NCBI RefSeq assembly: GCF_964340395.1
Contig: NC_135561.1
Span: 14,790,461-14,837,960 of the forward strand
Origin: Glandiceps talaboti
Lineage: Eukaryota; Hemichordata; Enteropneusta; Spengelidae
DNA length: 47,500 nt
Direction of reading: 5' to 3'
Below are positions 8,966 to 19,900 of the stretch, one piece after another. Each line of letters starts with the position of its first letter. The stretch's first letter is position 1. The notes under the pieces are model-generated. The model searched no databases, was not told the DNA's origin, and saw only the letters and a program-made list of their open reading frames with translations. A program made the translations under genes and the position numbers.

Positions 8966-11760
8966 ACTCCCATTATTATGTATTCGCACAAATAACCATG
9001 GAAATGAAACTCATTTAAAATAGTACTTATTAAAATCAAAAGGTTTTATTCTTTCAAGCGTAATGGTATGTTGCATCCACTTCCCCAAATAAAAAAAAAT
9101 AAACAAATTTCGAGTACCATACTATGATAAAAAACAAACATTTAAAATGAACAGAAACTATTTGTGTAAATAATACTCGTAACATTCGAAATTAAAATTC
9201 AACTAAATATAGTCCGAGTACTAAAGTTTTTTCTTCAATTCCTTACAAAAACTATCGAAGCGAAAGAAACAGCTAGAATGACGTAATAAAGAAACAAGCT
9301 AGAGTGACGTAATAGCAATTCTTCCTCCCCGAAAATAATTCTGAAAGAAATCTGAAAATTGAAAATTACCTCAAGTTTCTTTAAGCCTCTTAAGAAATAT
9401 TCACAAATATGTATTAATTATGATACAAAAATGAAAGCATGTATGTAAATAAGATAACACAAAACACCAGAGAGGATCCCTGATAAATATGATATGGTCA
9501 GTAAAACTGAATATTAATACTAAAAATAAAACACTGTTTTCTGTGTCGTGGCCATATTGAATCATTCATGACGCAAGTATGTCGTTTGGTCGGTAGGGTT
9601 GGAATTCGGTCATGGGGAGATCACATCAGTCAGTCCCGGGTGGTATTATTGTTCTCGTAGAATTGACAGTTAGTCTGTGCCTGATGAGGTCTTGAAGGGG
9701 TATGTGCACTTTCTTGGGTTTCAACAAGCAACGTGAAACTAAGCAAATATACATATAATTGCAATATTTACAATTTTCTTTTCTCAATATTTACAAAATT
9801 GTAAGAGTGCACGTTGTGAAATCTACTTATAAAAAATTCAACATTATTTTCTTTTTTGTAAACCTTTTTTTTCAGCTTAACTTTAATAAAATTGTCAAAG
9901 GTCATTCACCGCATACATAGACCCATATTCGTACAAATATACTCTAATTGTAGACCCATATTCGTACAAGTATGCTATCATTGCTTACTCCACCGTGACT
10001 ACACAAGAGCATCGGTTCTGTGCCGAGCATGATTATTCTACAATACGTTGTAAATTACAAGTTAACCGGTCGTCTTCCGTTTGAATAATAATCGCTGTCT
10101 AAAATTACGATATCAAACTGCAATTACAGTCACTGATTACGGCGGTGGGAAAGGTTATTTACTTGAATAAATTTCTCATAAATCAGACTCTTGTGTCATA
10201 ACTGTAGTTTGACACCATATTGCAAAAATATTTCAACATCGTTTAACATTCTTTGATCAACGAGAACGTTGTACTTCAGGTATGCGCTAGAGAGGGCGTC
10301 CTTTAGCTTAGACCCAGTATTTTGCTGTGGAAGATACAAGAAGGTGCAACGGCAATATAGAGTCATTGACACGTAAGTTTTCGTCTTGTTGCTGGCGTTT
10401 GTCAAGCTTGGGTAGTTTTTTTTCTGCGAGCACACTTGAAAAGATAAGACTCATGGGATATGGTAAATACATGTAAAAATGGTGCACTCAACTGTAGTGC
10501 GAGTGTGTACTGTAATCACAACTAACATGAGCTAGATTACTGATTCTTTTTTATTAACCAGATCGGAGCGCATAACGTTGAAGTTGTTCAACCTCAGATC
10601 TAGTATCCGATGGCGTTGTTTCTGACGTACGTATACGTACTGTGTAATAATTCATCAGGGATGATCTTAATAAAAGGTTCAACTGAAGTTCAAAGGTCGG
10701 ACGAACATCAATTAGAATGAGAGTTCGATTTGAACTAAAACTGACAATTATTATACACGTCAGTAATTTAAAAGTCAATTTTACAAATCAAGTGGGTTTC
10801 TTTCGTATAATCCGGACGCAAATACTGACATTTTTTGCAAACGATGGATATTTGCGAATTCAACAACACAGTAATCGTCAAATACAGACTTATTTTTTTA
10901 TGATGACTCATAGCAAAACACTGACTAATGCCCCAAGATACAAATTTGAACTCGAACTTGAGAAGAGTCCGAGATGAAAATGATTTTTTTGATTAGGGTG
11001 AATATATGTATGTAAAAAAAAGAAGAAGTGGAGTCCAATTTTTGAAAATTAAGTCAGGTTAAAAAGTTACAAATTTCCATACAAAAAGAGTCGATGACAC
11101 TCGACGAGGTGATACACACAAAAACATGACGAGTAAATATCATATAAATCGAAGTACATTAAAAAAACATGAAACAAAAACTCGACAATAAATGTAAGCT
11201 ATATAAAAATCCATTTTGCATGTTTAACAAAATCCTGAAAGTATATACCAAAAAATTAATTTTTTCTAAAATGTTCTACTCGAACGGTCTAAGACCATTT
11301 TAGCTATAAAATGTAACATCTAATAGGCAGTGACTTTGGAATTTTCTGTAAAATTACTTTTTTTTAATAAATGTACAAACCCGATTTGGGTAGGTATGTG
11401 TATTATAATTTATATGGTAGACTATTTTACAATTCTTATCAAAGTATCGTAGCGAAGTTAATGATTTCAGTCAAGGAATGCTGTTCTAATGTACAATAGT
11501 TCAACGATCCTGTCACTATATGACGAATTGAATTAATAACCCGGGTCAGAACCGACTATAATTACATTCCTGATAATAGCCATGTTTACGTTCCATTTTC
11601 TCAACTCATTAATTTCATGAATTGAAAAAAAAGGAACGAGAAATTGCTTTCATATACGTCTGTTTGTAGTAATTCACAAAGTCGACATCTCCCTTATCTG
11701 TAGATATACGATGCATGATCAACGTTAACCTTGTGGATGAATATCACCGTCCGAGTCTGA
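8966..11760. other. Intergenic with two short tandem duplications
   Basis: agctagartgacgtaata is repeated with period 26 at 9271-9288 and 9297-9314. A 33-bp unit starting tagacccatattcgtacaa is repeated head to tail at 9918-9950 and 9951-9983, with the differences in the second half. No gene is supported; ORFs near 10.2-10.98 kb (74-86 codons) have no recognisable features. Confidence 0.55.
9918..9983. repeat. 33-bp tandem duplication
   Basis: Two adjacent 33-base copies; the first 19 bases are identical and the rest differ by a few substitutions. Confidence 0.85.
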
Positions 11761-11761
11761 A

Positions 11762-11767
11762 TTTATT
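11762..11767 (-). promoter_or_regulatory. Candidate polyadenylation signal for the BTB gene
   Basis: TTTATT on the plus strand is AATAAA on the minus strand, about 385 bases past the BTB stop codon. It is the nearest canonical hexamer I found on that strand. Confidence 0.35.
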
Positions 11768-12148
11768 ACTGTACATTAAAGCGATCGTAAAATTTTAGCT
11801 TTCGTGAAGTAACGTCAAAGAGAAATTGTATTGCATAAATAAAGCTTAATGTGCTGTATTTGAAACTGTTTATGAAAAAAAAAACACTTTTTAAAAGTGG
11901 ATATCATATTAATTTTAAAAGATTCTTGAATGAAGTTTAATTATGCGTACCTGAAATCGCTAAACTACAGTACCGAAAAAGACGCACTTAGTTGTAAATA
12001 TACTGAAAATATTGCACAATTTTTGATAACGTGTTACTTGTACTGTCGTACTATTTTCCCCGACGGTCTCGGAATTGATATAGTATATATTTCCACAGAT
12101 TACCGATTCAAGACTATACTTCTCTCTCGTTCTTCGTGTTTTGATTAT

Positions 12149-14917
12149 TCACTGAAATTTGTCAGCTCTGCCGAGTACTTCTGGTATCGAGGTGAGCTCC
12201 AATGATGACAGGTTCACACATATCAATGGATTATCGACGTCGTCTTGTGGCAAGGGAATGCTCGACCATTCTCTCTCGATCAAGTCATAACGGCAAACGT
12301 GTGAACTGGAAGGGAAATTACAGATGTTGATGTGGTTCTCCCCCATTGATACGGTGGACGACCATGGTTTTGTTTCCTCGATCTTCACGCGTGCGAAAAG
12401 GTGTCTATCTTCTTTTTCATTCAGGTTGTCCACATGGAGAAGGGAACACGTGTTCGGGAGAATTTTCATGACCACAATACGGCGTGGGTTTATCAAGACA
12501 GCGTATAAGTTCTCCTCATCGCCTGTAAGCTTCCATGTTTCATTGAAGTAATGCTCGCTTATTTTCATAACTTCCTGCGCTGACCAGTCAGGTTCAAATT
12601 CATCAGGTGGTTGCAGGAATCCCAAGTACACAGTTGGGTCTCTGTATTTCACGTACAAGAAATAAAACCTGCCCTGAGTAAGACATACGTCTTTGAACTG
12701 TACCAAGTCAGTTTCGATGCCAATTCTTTGTTCCTTACTAATGTGTGTCAGTTGTATTGTCGGCACAATTTTAATGTCCCAGCTTGGTAGGGGAACATTC
12801 GGATCAAAAATATGAACCGTCAATGAATTATCAGTCACACCGCCTTCGAGGATGTAGATGACGTCATCAGGGTCAGCCACAATCCCAACAACTGATAACG
12901 AACAAGTTGTGATGAAGGAAGGGATGGATTTCTGCCAAAGTCCAGTCTTGCAGTCGTAGTATATTATCTTTCTCTGGAAGACAGGAGACCGCTCCAGGTA
13001 CTGAAAACAGTACATTCGGTGGTCATTGGAAAACCATCTTCTCCCTGGTAACCGCCAAATCCCTGAACCTTCATCAAACTGTTTCCACTTCTTCTCCTGT
13101 TGATCATAGCAACACAAAGCTTGATTTCCGTCTCGCACGAAAACAGCTGACATGGATAACCCTTTGAGGGCGTCGAAATTCATCGACGTGTCATCAGTAA
13201 TTTCTTCCGTCAACATTTCATCATATTCAGTCAAATAGTCAGCAAATTCGTCAATTATTTCCGTCCGTTTGCTCTCAGACAATGCTGGTCGTTTCATATC
13301 ATACGAATACCGCCATTTCTCACTTCTTATTGTGCCCTCTTCTTCGTGTAAACTGTCGTCTGCCCATTTTTCAGACAAAAGCAAATCAAACTTGCCCTGA
13401 CTAAACCGATAACTTCCCGATGCCCGACTGGAGCAGCGGCTCGGTGTTCTACTCGACGAACCTCTTCCAGATAGCCTCACTTTATATTCCGTCTTTAGAA
13501 ATCTCACGAGCCGAACAAACTCATTTTCTCTTCCAGCGAAACGAGCACTAGATAATTCTCCCGCCTCGACGACAGTTTCGACGTCGACGTATTGTTCATC
13601 GTCGTCGTCGTCCTCGTCTGGCAAGTCGTCCGAACTGATACTCAAAGGATAGCTACCTTGAAAGAATTCCAGACATTGTTTGTTGTCTTGTAACTGTAAT
13701 AATTCGGTCTTGGTTATGCATGCACTTGGCATACTGGCTTCGTTGTAAATTTCCTCTTCCCGCTCAAAATGTTCATCGACCAGAAACGTGCTATTTCCCT
13801 GCAAATTCCGAGCGTTAAAAGCTTCGTCGAAATCCTTTACATCTGTCTGAACACCAGCGCTTTGCATTTCAACTCTACTCCAAGTACTTTCAACATTATT
13901 ATTGTCAGATGGTTCCTCTATATGTAGCTCGATTTCCTGGTTTGCTGCTACTCCGTGCTGCAGTATCTTTTCTCCAGACAGTATTGTATCCACTGACGAC
14001 TCCTCGTCACTTATAACGATTCCATCTTTAAGGGCAACATATGTTTTGTCAAAACGAGCATATTCTTTTTTCAGTCGGGAGCCAGCGATGTCACTGTACA
14101 AGTTCAAGGTGTCAGTGAAGTCTTCACTCTTTCCAAATTCATCGTGCCTCGGCGTTTCTACCGATATGGCCGAATCAGCACCAGTATCGCTATCGAAGTC
14201 CATCTCGGTTGCTGTAGTGTTGGTAATTTCCGAAAAGTCGTCATCGAAACTCGAAGCGCCCTCTCTGTCGGAAGATTGCTTTCCCGAATCCGAGTCCGCC
14301 GTGTCGAATATACTAGTGTTCTTTTCCTCCCCTGTGAGGTCCATTTGAATCCCACTCAATGAAAAGTCCGTCACCATATCTTCGTCCGAGATCTCAACAT
14401 CTAGAAATTCAAGTGAAATGTAGACCTCTTCGATTTTATCCAACGTGATATACATTCTACCGAAGTACAGGTAATCGAGGATGACTTTGAAAGTCGTGGA
14501 TGTCACAGCAGTGTCGTCAATCGCAAGAAAGTGTTGCACGTTTGCCGTGTTAGGTATCCCGCACCAATGTTCCGACAACAGTTCTTTGAAATATCCACAA
14601 CTTTCCCTTAAAATTGCAGCGTGTGTTTGGAAAACAGTATTGCACACCCAAACTTCGACATCACCTGGGTAGTTAAAACGAGTATTGTTGTAGGACAAGT
14701 ATCGTCGGTACTTTTTGATCGGCTTTACGTCATCTTCTCCAGCCGCTTTCACGGGTACACTTTTCATGTCAGTCGGGAGTAACTTCATCGACACTTCTTC
14801 GACGTCGAGGACCGAGGTCATGGTGCTATCTAGTGTACTGACGTAGGTCACATCGTTGTGGTCAACCACGTCAGCGCCCTTATCACCAAACCCCGCACCT
14901 TCCATTCTTGAGTGCAT
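12149..14917 (-). CDS. BTB/POZ protein with long acidic linker and degenerate Kelch-like C-terminal domain (922 aa)
   Basis: Single uninterrupted coding exon. A BTB fold spans residues about 84-175: DVEVWVCNTVFQTHAAILRE, ESCGYFKELL, then FKVILDYLYFGRMYI and the final helix, including the conserved His of the THAAIL strand. Residues 180-450 are acidic and low-complexity, peaking at DDLPDEDDDDDEQ near 431-441. An Arg/Ser patch (RGSSSRTPSRCSSRAS) lies near 485-500. Residues about 586-915 look like a beta-propeller: Kelch-type Y/F-D-x(5-7)-W signatures near 604, 654, 704 and 877, with one Gly-Gly pair (ILEGGV). A canonical BACK domain is not obvious. BTB-Kelch proteins are often Cullin-3 substrate adaptors, so a ubiquitin-ligase role is inferred from family. 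Met1 follows a splice acceptor by three bases; Met5 has the better Kozak context and could be the true start. Overlapping plus-strand ORFs are antisense shadows. Confidence 0.87.
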   Translation of the reverse strand: MHSRMEGAGFGDKGADVVDHNDVTYVSTLDSTMTSVLDVEEVSMKLLPTDMKSVPVKAAGEDDVKPIKKYRRYLSYNNTRFNYPGDVEVWVCNTVFQTHAAILRESCGYFKELLSEHWCGIPNTANVQHFLAIDDTAVTSTTFKVILDYLYFGRMYITLDKIEEVYISLEFLDVEISDEDMVTDFSLSGIQMDLTGEEKNTSIFDTADSDSGKQSSDREGASSFDDDFSEITNTTATEMDFDSDTGADSAISVETPRHDEFGKSEDFTDTLNLYSDIAGSRLKKEYARFDKTYVALKDGIVISDEESSVDTILSGEKILQHGVAANQEIELHIEEPSDNNNVESTWSRVEMQSAGVQTDVKDFDEAFNARNLQGNSTFLVDEHFEREEEIYNEASMPSACITKTELLQLQDNKQCLEFFQGSYPLSISSDDLPDEDDDDDEQYVDVETVVEAGELSSARFAGRENEFVRLVRFLKTEYKVRLSGRGSSSRTPSRCSSRASGSYRFSQGKFDLLLSEKWADDSLHEEEGTIRSEKWRYSYDMKRPALSESKRTEIIDEFADYLTEYDEMLTEEITDDTSMNFDALKGLSMSAVFVRDGNQALCCYDQQEKKWKQFDEGSGIWRLPGRRWFSNDHRMYCFQYLERSPVFQRKIIYYDCKTGLWQKSIPSFITTCSLSVVGIVADPDDVIYILEGGVTDNSLTVHIFDPNVPLPSWDIKIVPTIQLTHISKEQRIGIETDLVQFKDVCLTQGRFYFLYVKYRDPTVYLGFLQPPDEFEPDWSAQEVMKISEHYFNETWKLTGDEENLYAVLINPRRIVVMKILPNTCSLLHVDNLNEKEDRHLFARVKIEETKPWSSTVSMGENHINICNFPSSSHVCRYDLIEREWSSIPLPQDDVDNPLICVNLSSLELTSIPEVLGRADKFQ

Positions 14918-14940
14918 ACTCTGTGAAAAATAAATACAGA
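14918..14940 (-). promoter_or_regulatory. 3' splice site just upstream of the BTB start codon
   Basis: The minus strand reads gtatttatttttcacAG|AGTATG, a good polypyrimidine tract and CAG acceptor three bases before the ATG. The 5' UTR must therefore be completed by at least one non-coding exon at higher coordinates, which I could not locate. Confidence 0.65.
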
Positions 14941-15049
14941 TTGAGAAAAATCCTTTAGAAAATAATACAATAGAACGTTTTTTTTACTCGAGGTCTGACT
15001 ACAATAAACCTTTTGACTGATGTTGCTCTGTGAAGTGTTCACTGTTCTC

Positions 15050-15150
15050 AATTTGGGTCAAAAGACTCAACACGCGTACAGAAAGTCATCAAAGCGAAAC
15101 GGGTATACGGTACACAACAACTTTAAAACGACAGGGAATCGAGCACTGAA
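15050..15150. repeat. Dispersed duplicate, copy 1
   Basis: gaaagtcaycaaagygaaac followed by gggtata occurs at 15081-15107 and again at 15668-15694, with two mismatches in 27 bases. Both copies are preceded about 20-25 bases upstream by ggtcaaaa and followed by an acacaacaac-type stretch. The pair brackets the palindromic element at 15183-15542. Confidence 0.7.
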
Positions 15151-15182
15151 AAAATAATAGATTAATAATTATATTAACCATT

Positions 15183-15542
15183 TTAAAGTGGCCATATGGA
15201 TGAGAATTGAGTATTCATTTTGGATTTTTAATTTATAAAACAATTTTATTATTGCTTCCTATTTGAAAAAAATCAACATGAAACAACATATACCAAGTCA
15301 TTGTTTGTAACTCAATATTGAATGGCGTAAGACCAGTAGTGTGTAAAATGTTTGTTATTGTACGTACAATAACTAACTTTTTGACACATTTTTTTAGATA
15401 TTTGCAATATATTGAGTTATAAACACATGCTTGGTCTATATTATTTCACTTTGATTTTTCAAGTAGGAAGCTAAGATAATTTTTTTTATAAATTAAAAAA
15501 TCCAAAATGACTACCCAATTCTCATTTATATGGCAACTTAAA
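15183..15542. mobile_element. Full-length palindromic foldback element (360 bp, MITE-like)
   Basis: The left half begins TTAAAGTGGCCATATGGATG and runs through gagaattgagtattcatttt and ggatttttaatttataaaa. The right half on the minus strand begins TTAAGTTGCCATATAAATG and runs through gagaattgggtagtcatttt and ggattttttaatttataaaa. The two halves stay alignable to the centre, which is the perfect 20-bp palindrome GTTATTGTACGTACAATAAC at 15354-15373. There is essentially no loop and no ORF. It lies upstream of the BTB coding exon, probably in its first intron or promoter. The TTAA at each end could be a target-site remnant. Confidence 0.8.
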
Positions 15543-15634
15543 TAATGCACCTATTCCGTAGACACAGATGTACATATATTATTACCCCTGGAGTTCACTA
15601 TCCTATCTCTGAGGCCGAAGACAAACAGACACTA

Positions 15635-15745
15635 CTGACGCTAACCTTGAGGTCAAAAAATGTGAAAGAAAGTCACCAAAGTGAAACGGGTATAATAAGA
15701 ATACACAGAACAACAACATAACCCTGAACACCTCGAGCAATTGTG
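15635..15745. repeat. Dispersed duplicate, copy 2
   Basis: Partner of the segment at 15050-15150, same orientation, offset 587 bases. Similarity fades outside the 27-bp core. Confidence 0.7.
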
Positions 15746-16650
<905 letters not shown>

Positions 16651-17661
16651 ATAGAGGAATTAATTGGTTAACTAGATACATGTTTTTTATTAAAGTCAAC
16701 GATTTGAATTTTCAATCCCCTGCAATTAATTTCACCGACGCTATAATTACAGTAAGTAATATGATATAACAAATAGTTACTTCACATTAAGACAAACACA
16801 TAAGAATGATAATATTATCAGTCGTTTTGCCATACACCTAGACAAATTATGCTGCATTTCATCACTATCATTTAATCCCATGGAGCAGAAATAATCAGAT
16901 TTGTGCTTTGACTCTAGAATTCTAAGTGAACAATAATGTTGTTTAAATAAATTCAAAAAGTGTTTTTTGATTGAATGGTTGATTCTCAAGTTACTTATCA
17001 CCACATTTAATTTGCATGTGTTTGTCGGGTTTAATAAAAATTCATCGTCCTCAGGGAAGTTGTCTTTAAGTTGGTTACAGCATCCCGGTCTATGGGGATC
17101 AATTAATGATTATGTAGACAGTTTGACCTATGACCCGACGAATATTGAATTGCACAATTATCAACATCAGAAGAAGAGGAAAAATAATGTCACTTCTGAT
17201 CAAAATATAATGTAGGAATGATTTGTTAACGGAAAAATGGAACAGTGAGCCTGACTGGTTGAACGGTAACTGAGCTCTAGCTCCCCCAACATGACGTGAC
17301 AGTTAAATGCAATAAGGCGGTACATTATTTTACCATCATAAATGAGGTACTTGCAAGTCCTTATGGCTATGAGTCACTGGTCATATATTGAACATACTAC
17401 GGGTAAAACCATCGTACAAATAGTCCATGGTGATGGATAAAACTAAAAGTCACAGTGAAAAAAACTGACTCAGAAACATGAACGTCATAATTTTAAAAGT
17501 TATGTGTCATGCACTAAACATCCCTTCAAAATTATACACTTTTGTATACTACTTGAAGTTTTTCTTAAAAATGTTTTTTTCCCTCAAAGTTGATGATGAC
17601 ACAACCGTAGTAAATATTGTTTTTAAAATAATCATTGAATGCATTTTTATAAAACATAATA
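16651..17661. other. Intergenic, no gene supported
   Basis: An open frame at 16967-17215 (SGKLSLSWLQHPGLWGSIND and a lysine-rich end) is not recognisable and has no convincing splice context; I do not call it. Confidence 0.5.
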
Positions 17662-17735
17662 CATGAATGAATGAATGAATGAATGAATGAATGAATGAAT
17701 GAATGAATGAATGAATGAATGAATGAATGAATGAA
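17662..17735 (+). repeat. (AATG)n microsatellite
   Basis: About 18 near-perfect AATG units. Confidence 0.95.
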
Positions 17736-17773
17736 AACAAAATGGGTATTAAAATAAGCAAATAAATTTAAAA

Positions 17774-17912
17774 AATATATATATATACATACACACACAC
17801 ACGCATACATACATACATACACACATACATACATACATACATACATACATACATACATACATACACACACACGCATACATACATACATACATACATACAT
17901 ACATACATAAAT

Positions 17913-17947
<35 letters not shown>

Positions 17948-18016
17948 TACATACATACATACATACATACATACATACATACATACATACATACATACAT
18001 ACATACATACATACAT
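17774..18016 (+). repeat. (TACA)n array with (CA)n interruptions
   Basis: A short (AT)n leads into TACA units broken by acacacac and acgc at several points. All long ORFs on the minus strand here are repeat translation. Confidence 0.95.
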
Positions 18017-19215
18017 TAATCAACATTTCGGGAAAGCTGATCATGAGCCTCAGAACCATACTCGAACCGACTGTAATCACGATTAAAAAAATATAATCAA
18101 TCGTCCTTCGATATTTATAATGTATCACTTGGATAAATAACAACACACGTCTATTGTTGGAAATACGTTTAGCATGACTCATCAGAACACAATTAACGAA
18201 AATGATCTCAAATAGTTAGATAGAAATGAAAGCTGTAAACGATTTCTCACCTGCAAATTCAGGAATGTCGAAAGGAGATCATAAACTATTTTAGGTACGT
18301 TAGTGACTGCAGTGCGCAAGAATTCCTGCGCAGGGTGGGAGAATTTTAATCTCAAATGTTATTTCTTTATCTATGATGTATTATAAATGTATTTATATAT
18401 ACTTTACTTATCGTGATATTTAATCTTTGTGTAATTGGGCTTGTTTTTTTAATCTAAATCTAAATATTTCTAGAGTCTAATCGTTTGTAAGATTCTGGAG
18501 ATAAATTGGGGATGTCGTGTTATGATTGATTGCTCGCGATTATTACATTTCTGAAAGCACTATTTGTAAGTATTGAAGTTTCGATACAGGAAGTTCACAC
18601 AGAATGTTTTCGGGGGGGGGGGGGTAGAATGGTACAGCGAAAATTAACCCAAGTCCCCAAAGACTATTAATTGTTGAAATTACGTCAAATATTGCAACAG
18701 CTTTTTGTTCTGTCTGTGTTGTACAGCACTTAAGTATACAATGTATGTATTTCGTTTCCAATGCATTTTGATAGAGAAATTACGTATACATAGGTGCATT
18801 TTCCACTGTTGGAAGTTTGTCGAAAAAAATTTCCCGCCAAAAAAAATTCGGTCAAATTTTTTGGATTTACTGTAATTTTAAGCTATCTTTGTTATTTTTA
18901 AAAGTTGCAATGAACATTTCGTTAAATTTGGTCTTTTTAATTACAATTTACATAAAGAATTATGTTTATACTTCGGAAATGATCAAGGTATTAAAATTGC
19001 CATCGTTGGTGAAGACCACAGGGATGACCATTCCTGGCGGGAATTTGAATCCTTTCCTACATTTCTGTGTGCATGAAATATTAATATTTCAAATATTAAT
19101 AATGCAATAGATTCATAAACATCACAACATGCTAGTCTTGTCACTCATATTTTTTTTTAAATATGAAATTTGAGATATATAAAATATGTAAACTTAACTC
19201 CGGAAGCAGAACATT
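18017..19215. other. Intergenic, no gene seen
   Basis: AT-rich. Contains a G homopolymer of 12 at about 18612-18623. No recognisable exon or RNA gene. Confidence 0.55.
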
Positions 19216-19412
19216 AATAACAGAAACAACAATAATGTTACCACTTCTACAACTGACACCATTATCACCACCCACAAACAACAACAACAGCAGAAGCATC
19301 ACCACACTGGCTTCAGGAACAACAACGACACGGCCATTAACAACACCACCACGGAAATGATAACATTCAAGTTACCGTCGTTTGCTTCAAGCAAACATCG
19401 CCATCATCCCCG

Positions 19413-19449
<37 letters not shown>

Positions 19450-19759
19450 GGTCAACAACAACGCTATCACCACTGACAAACAACAATAACAACAACAGAA
19501 AAGCCGCCACGACAACCGGCATCATCATCCGTGACCGCCGTCGCCTTCATCACGAACTCTACAAGTACCACCATCCCCACCACCAGCACCAGTACCTCCA
19601 CCAACAACAACAATGACACAGACAAGGACACCGACGAAGAACAACACATACACCAACACCGCCTCCGCCACCACAACCACAAACGACAACAGCTTTAGCA
19701 CCACCACCACCACCAACATCAACAACATCAACAACAACAACAGCAGCAACAACACCACC

Positions 19760-19790
<31 letters not shown>

Positions 19791-19900
19791 TCATCAACGA
19801 CAACACCAACAATGATAGCTACCACCACTTTAAAAAGAATTACATAATCACCATCAACAACAGAGCAACAGCTTCATCAACCTGTTCTGCTCATTCAACG
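19216..19900 (+). repeat. Degenerate (CAN)n trinucleotide region
   Basis: Nearly 700 bases dominated by CAA, CAC and CAT triplets, with a perfect (CAA)n patch at about 19410-19450. All three plus-strand frames give Thr-, Asn- or Gln-rich peptides, e.g. 19613-19945. I read this as an old, point-mutated triplet expansion. A low-complexity coding exon cannot be fully excluded but there is no domain or splice support. Confidence 0.75.

Noticed and set aside
9670-9705. Hammerhead-ribozyme-like ctgatgag
   Set aside because: The second core motif (GAAA) and the flanking stems are missing.
13902-14348. 148-codon plus-strand ORF
   Set aside because: Antisense shadow of the BTB protein's acidic, serine-rich linker.
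16967-17215. 82-codon ORF containing LSWLQHPGLWGSINDYVDSL
   Set aside because: It reads partly protein-like, but no family, splice context or codon signal supports it.
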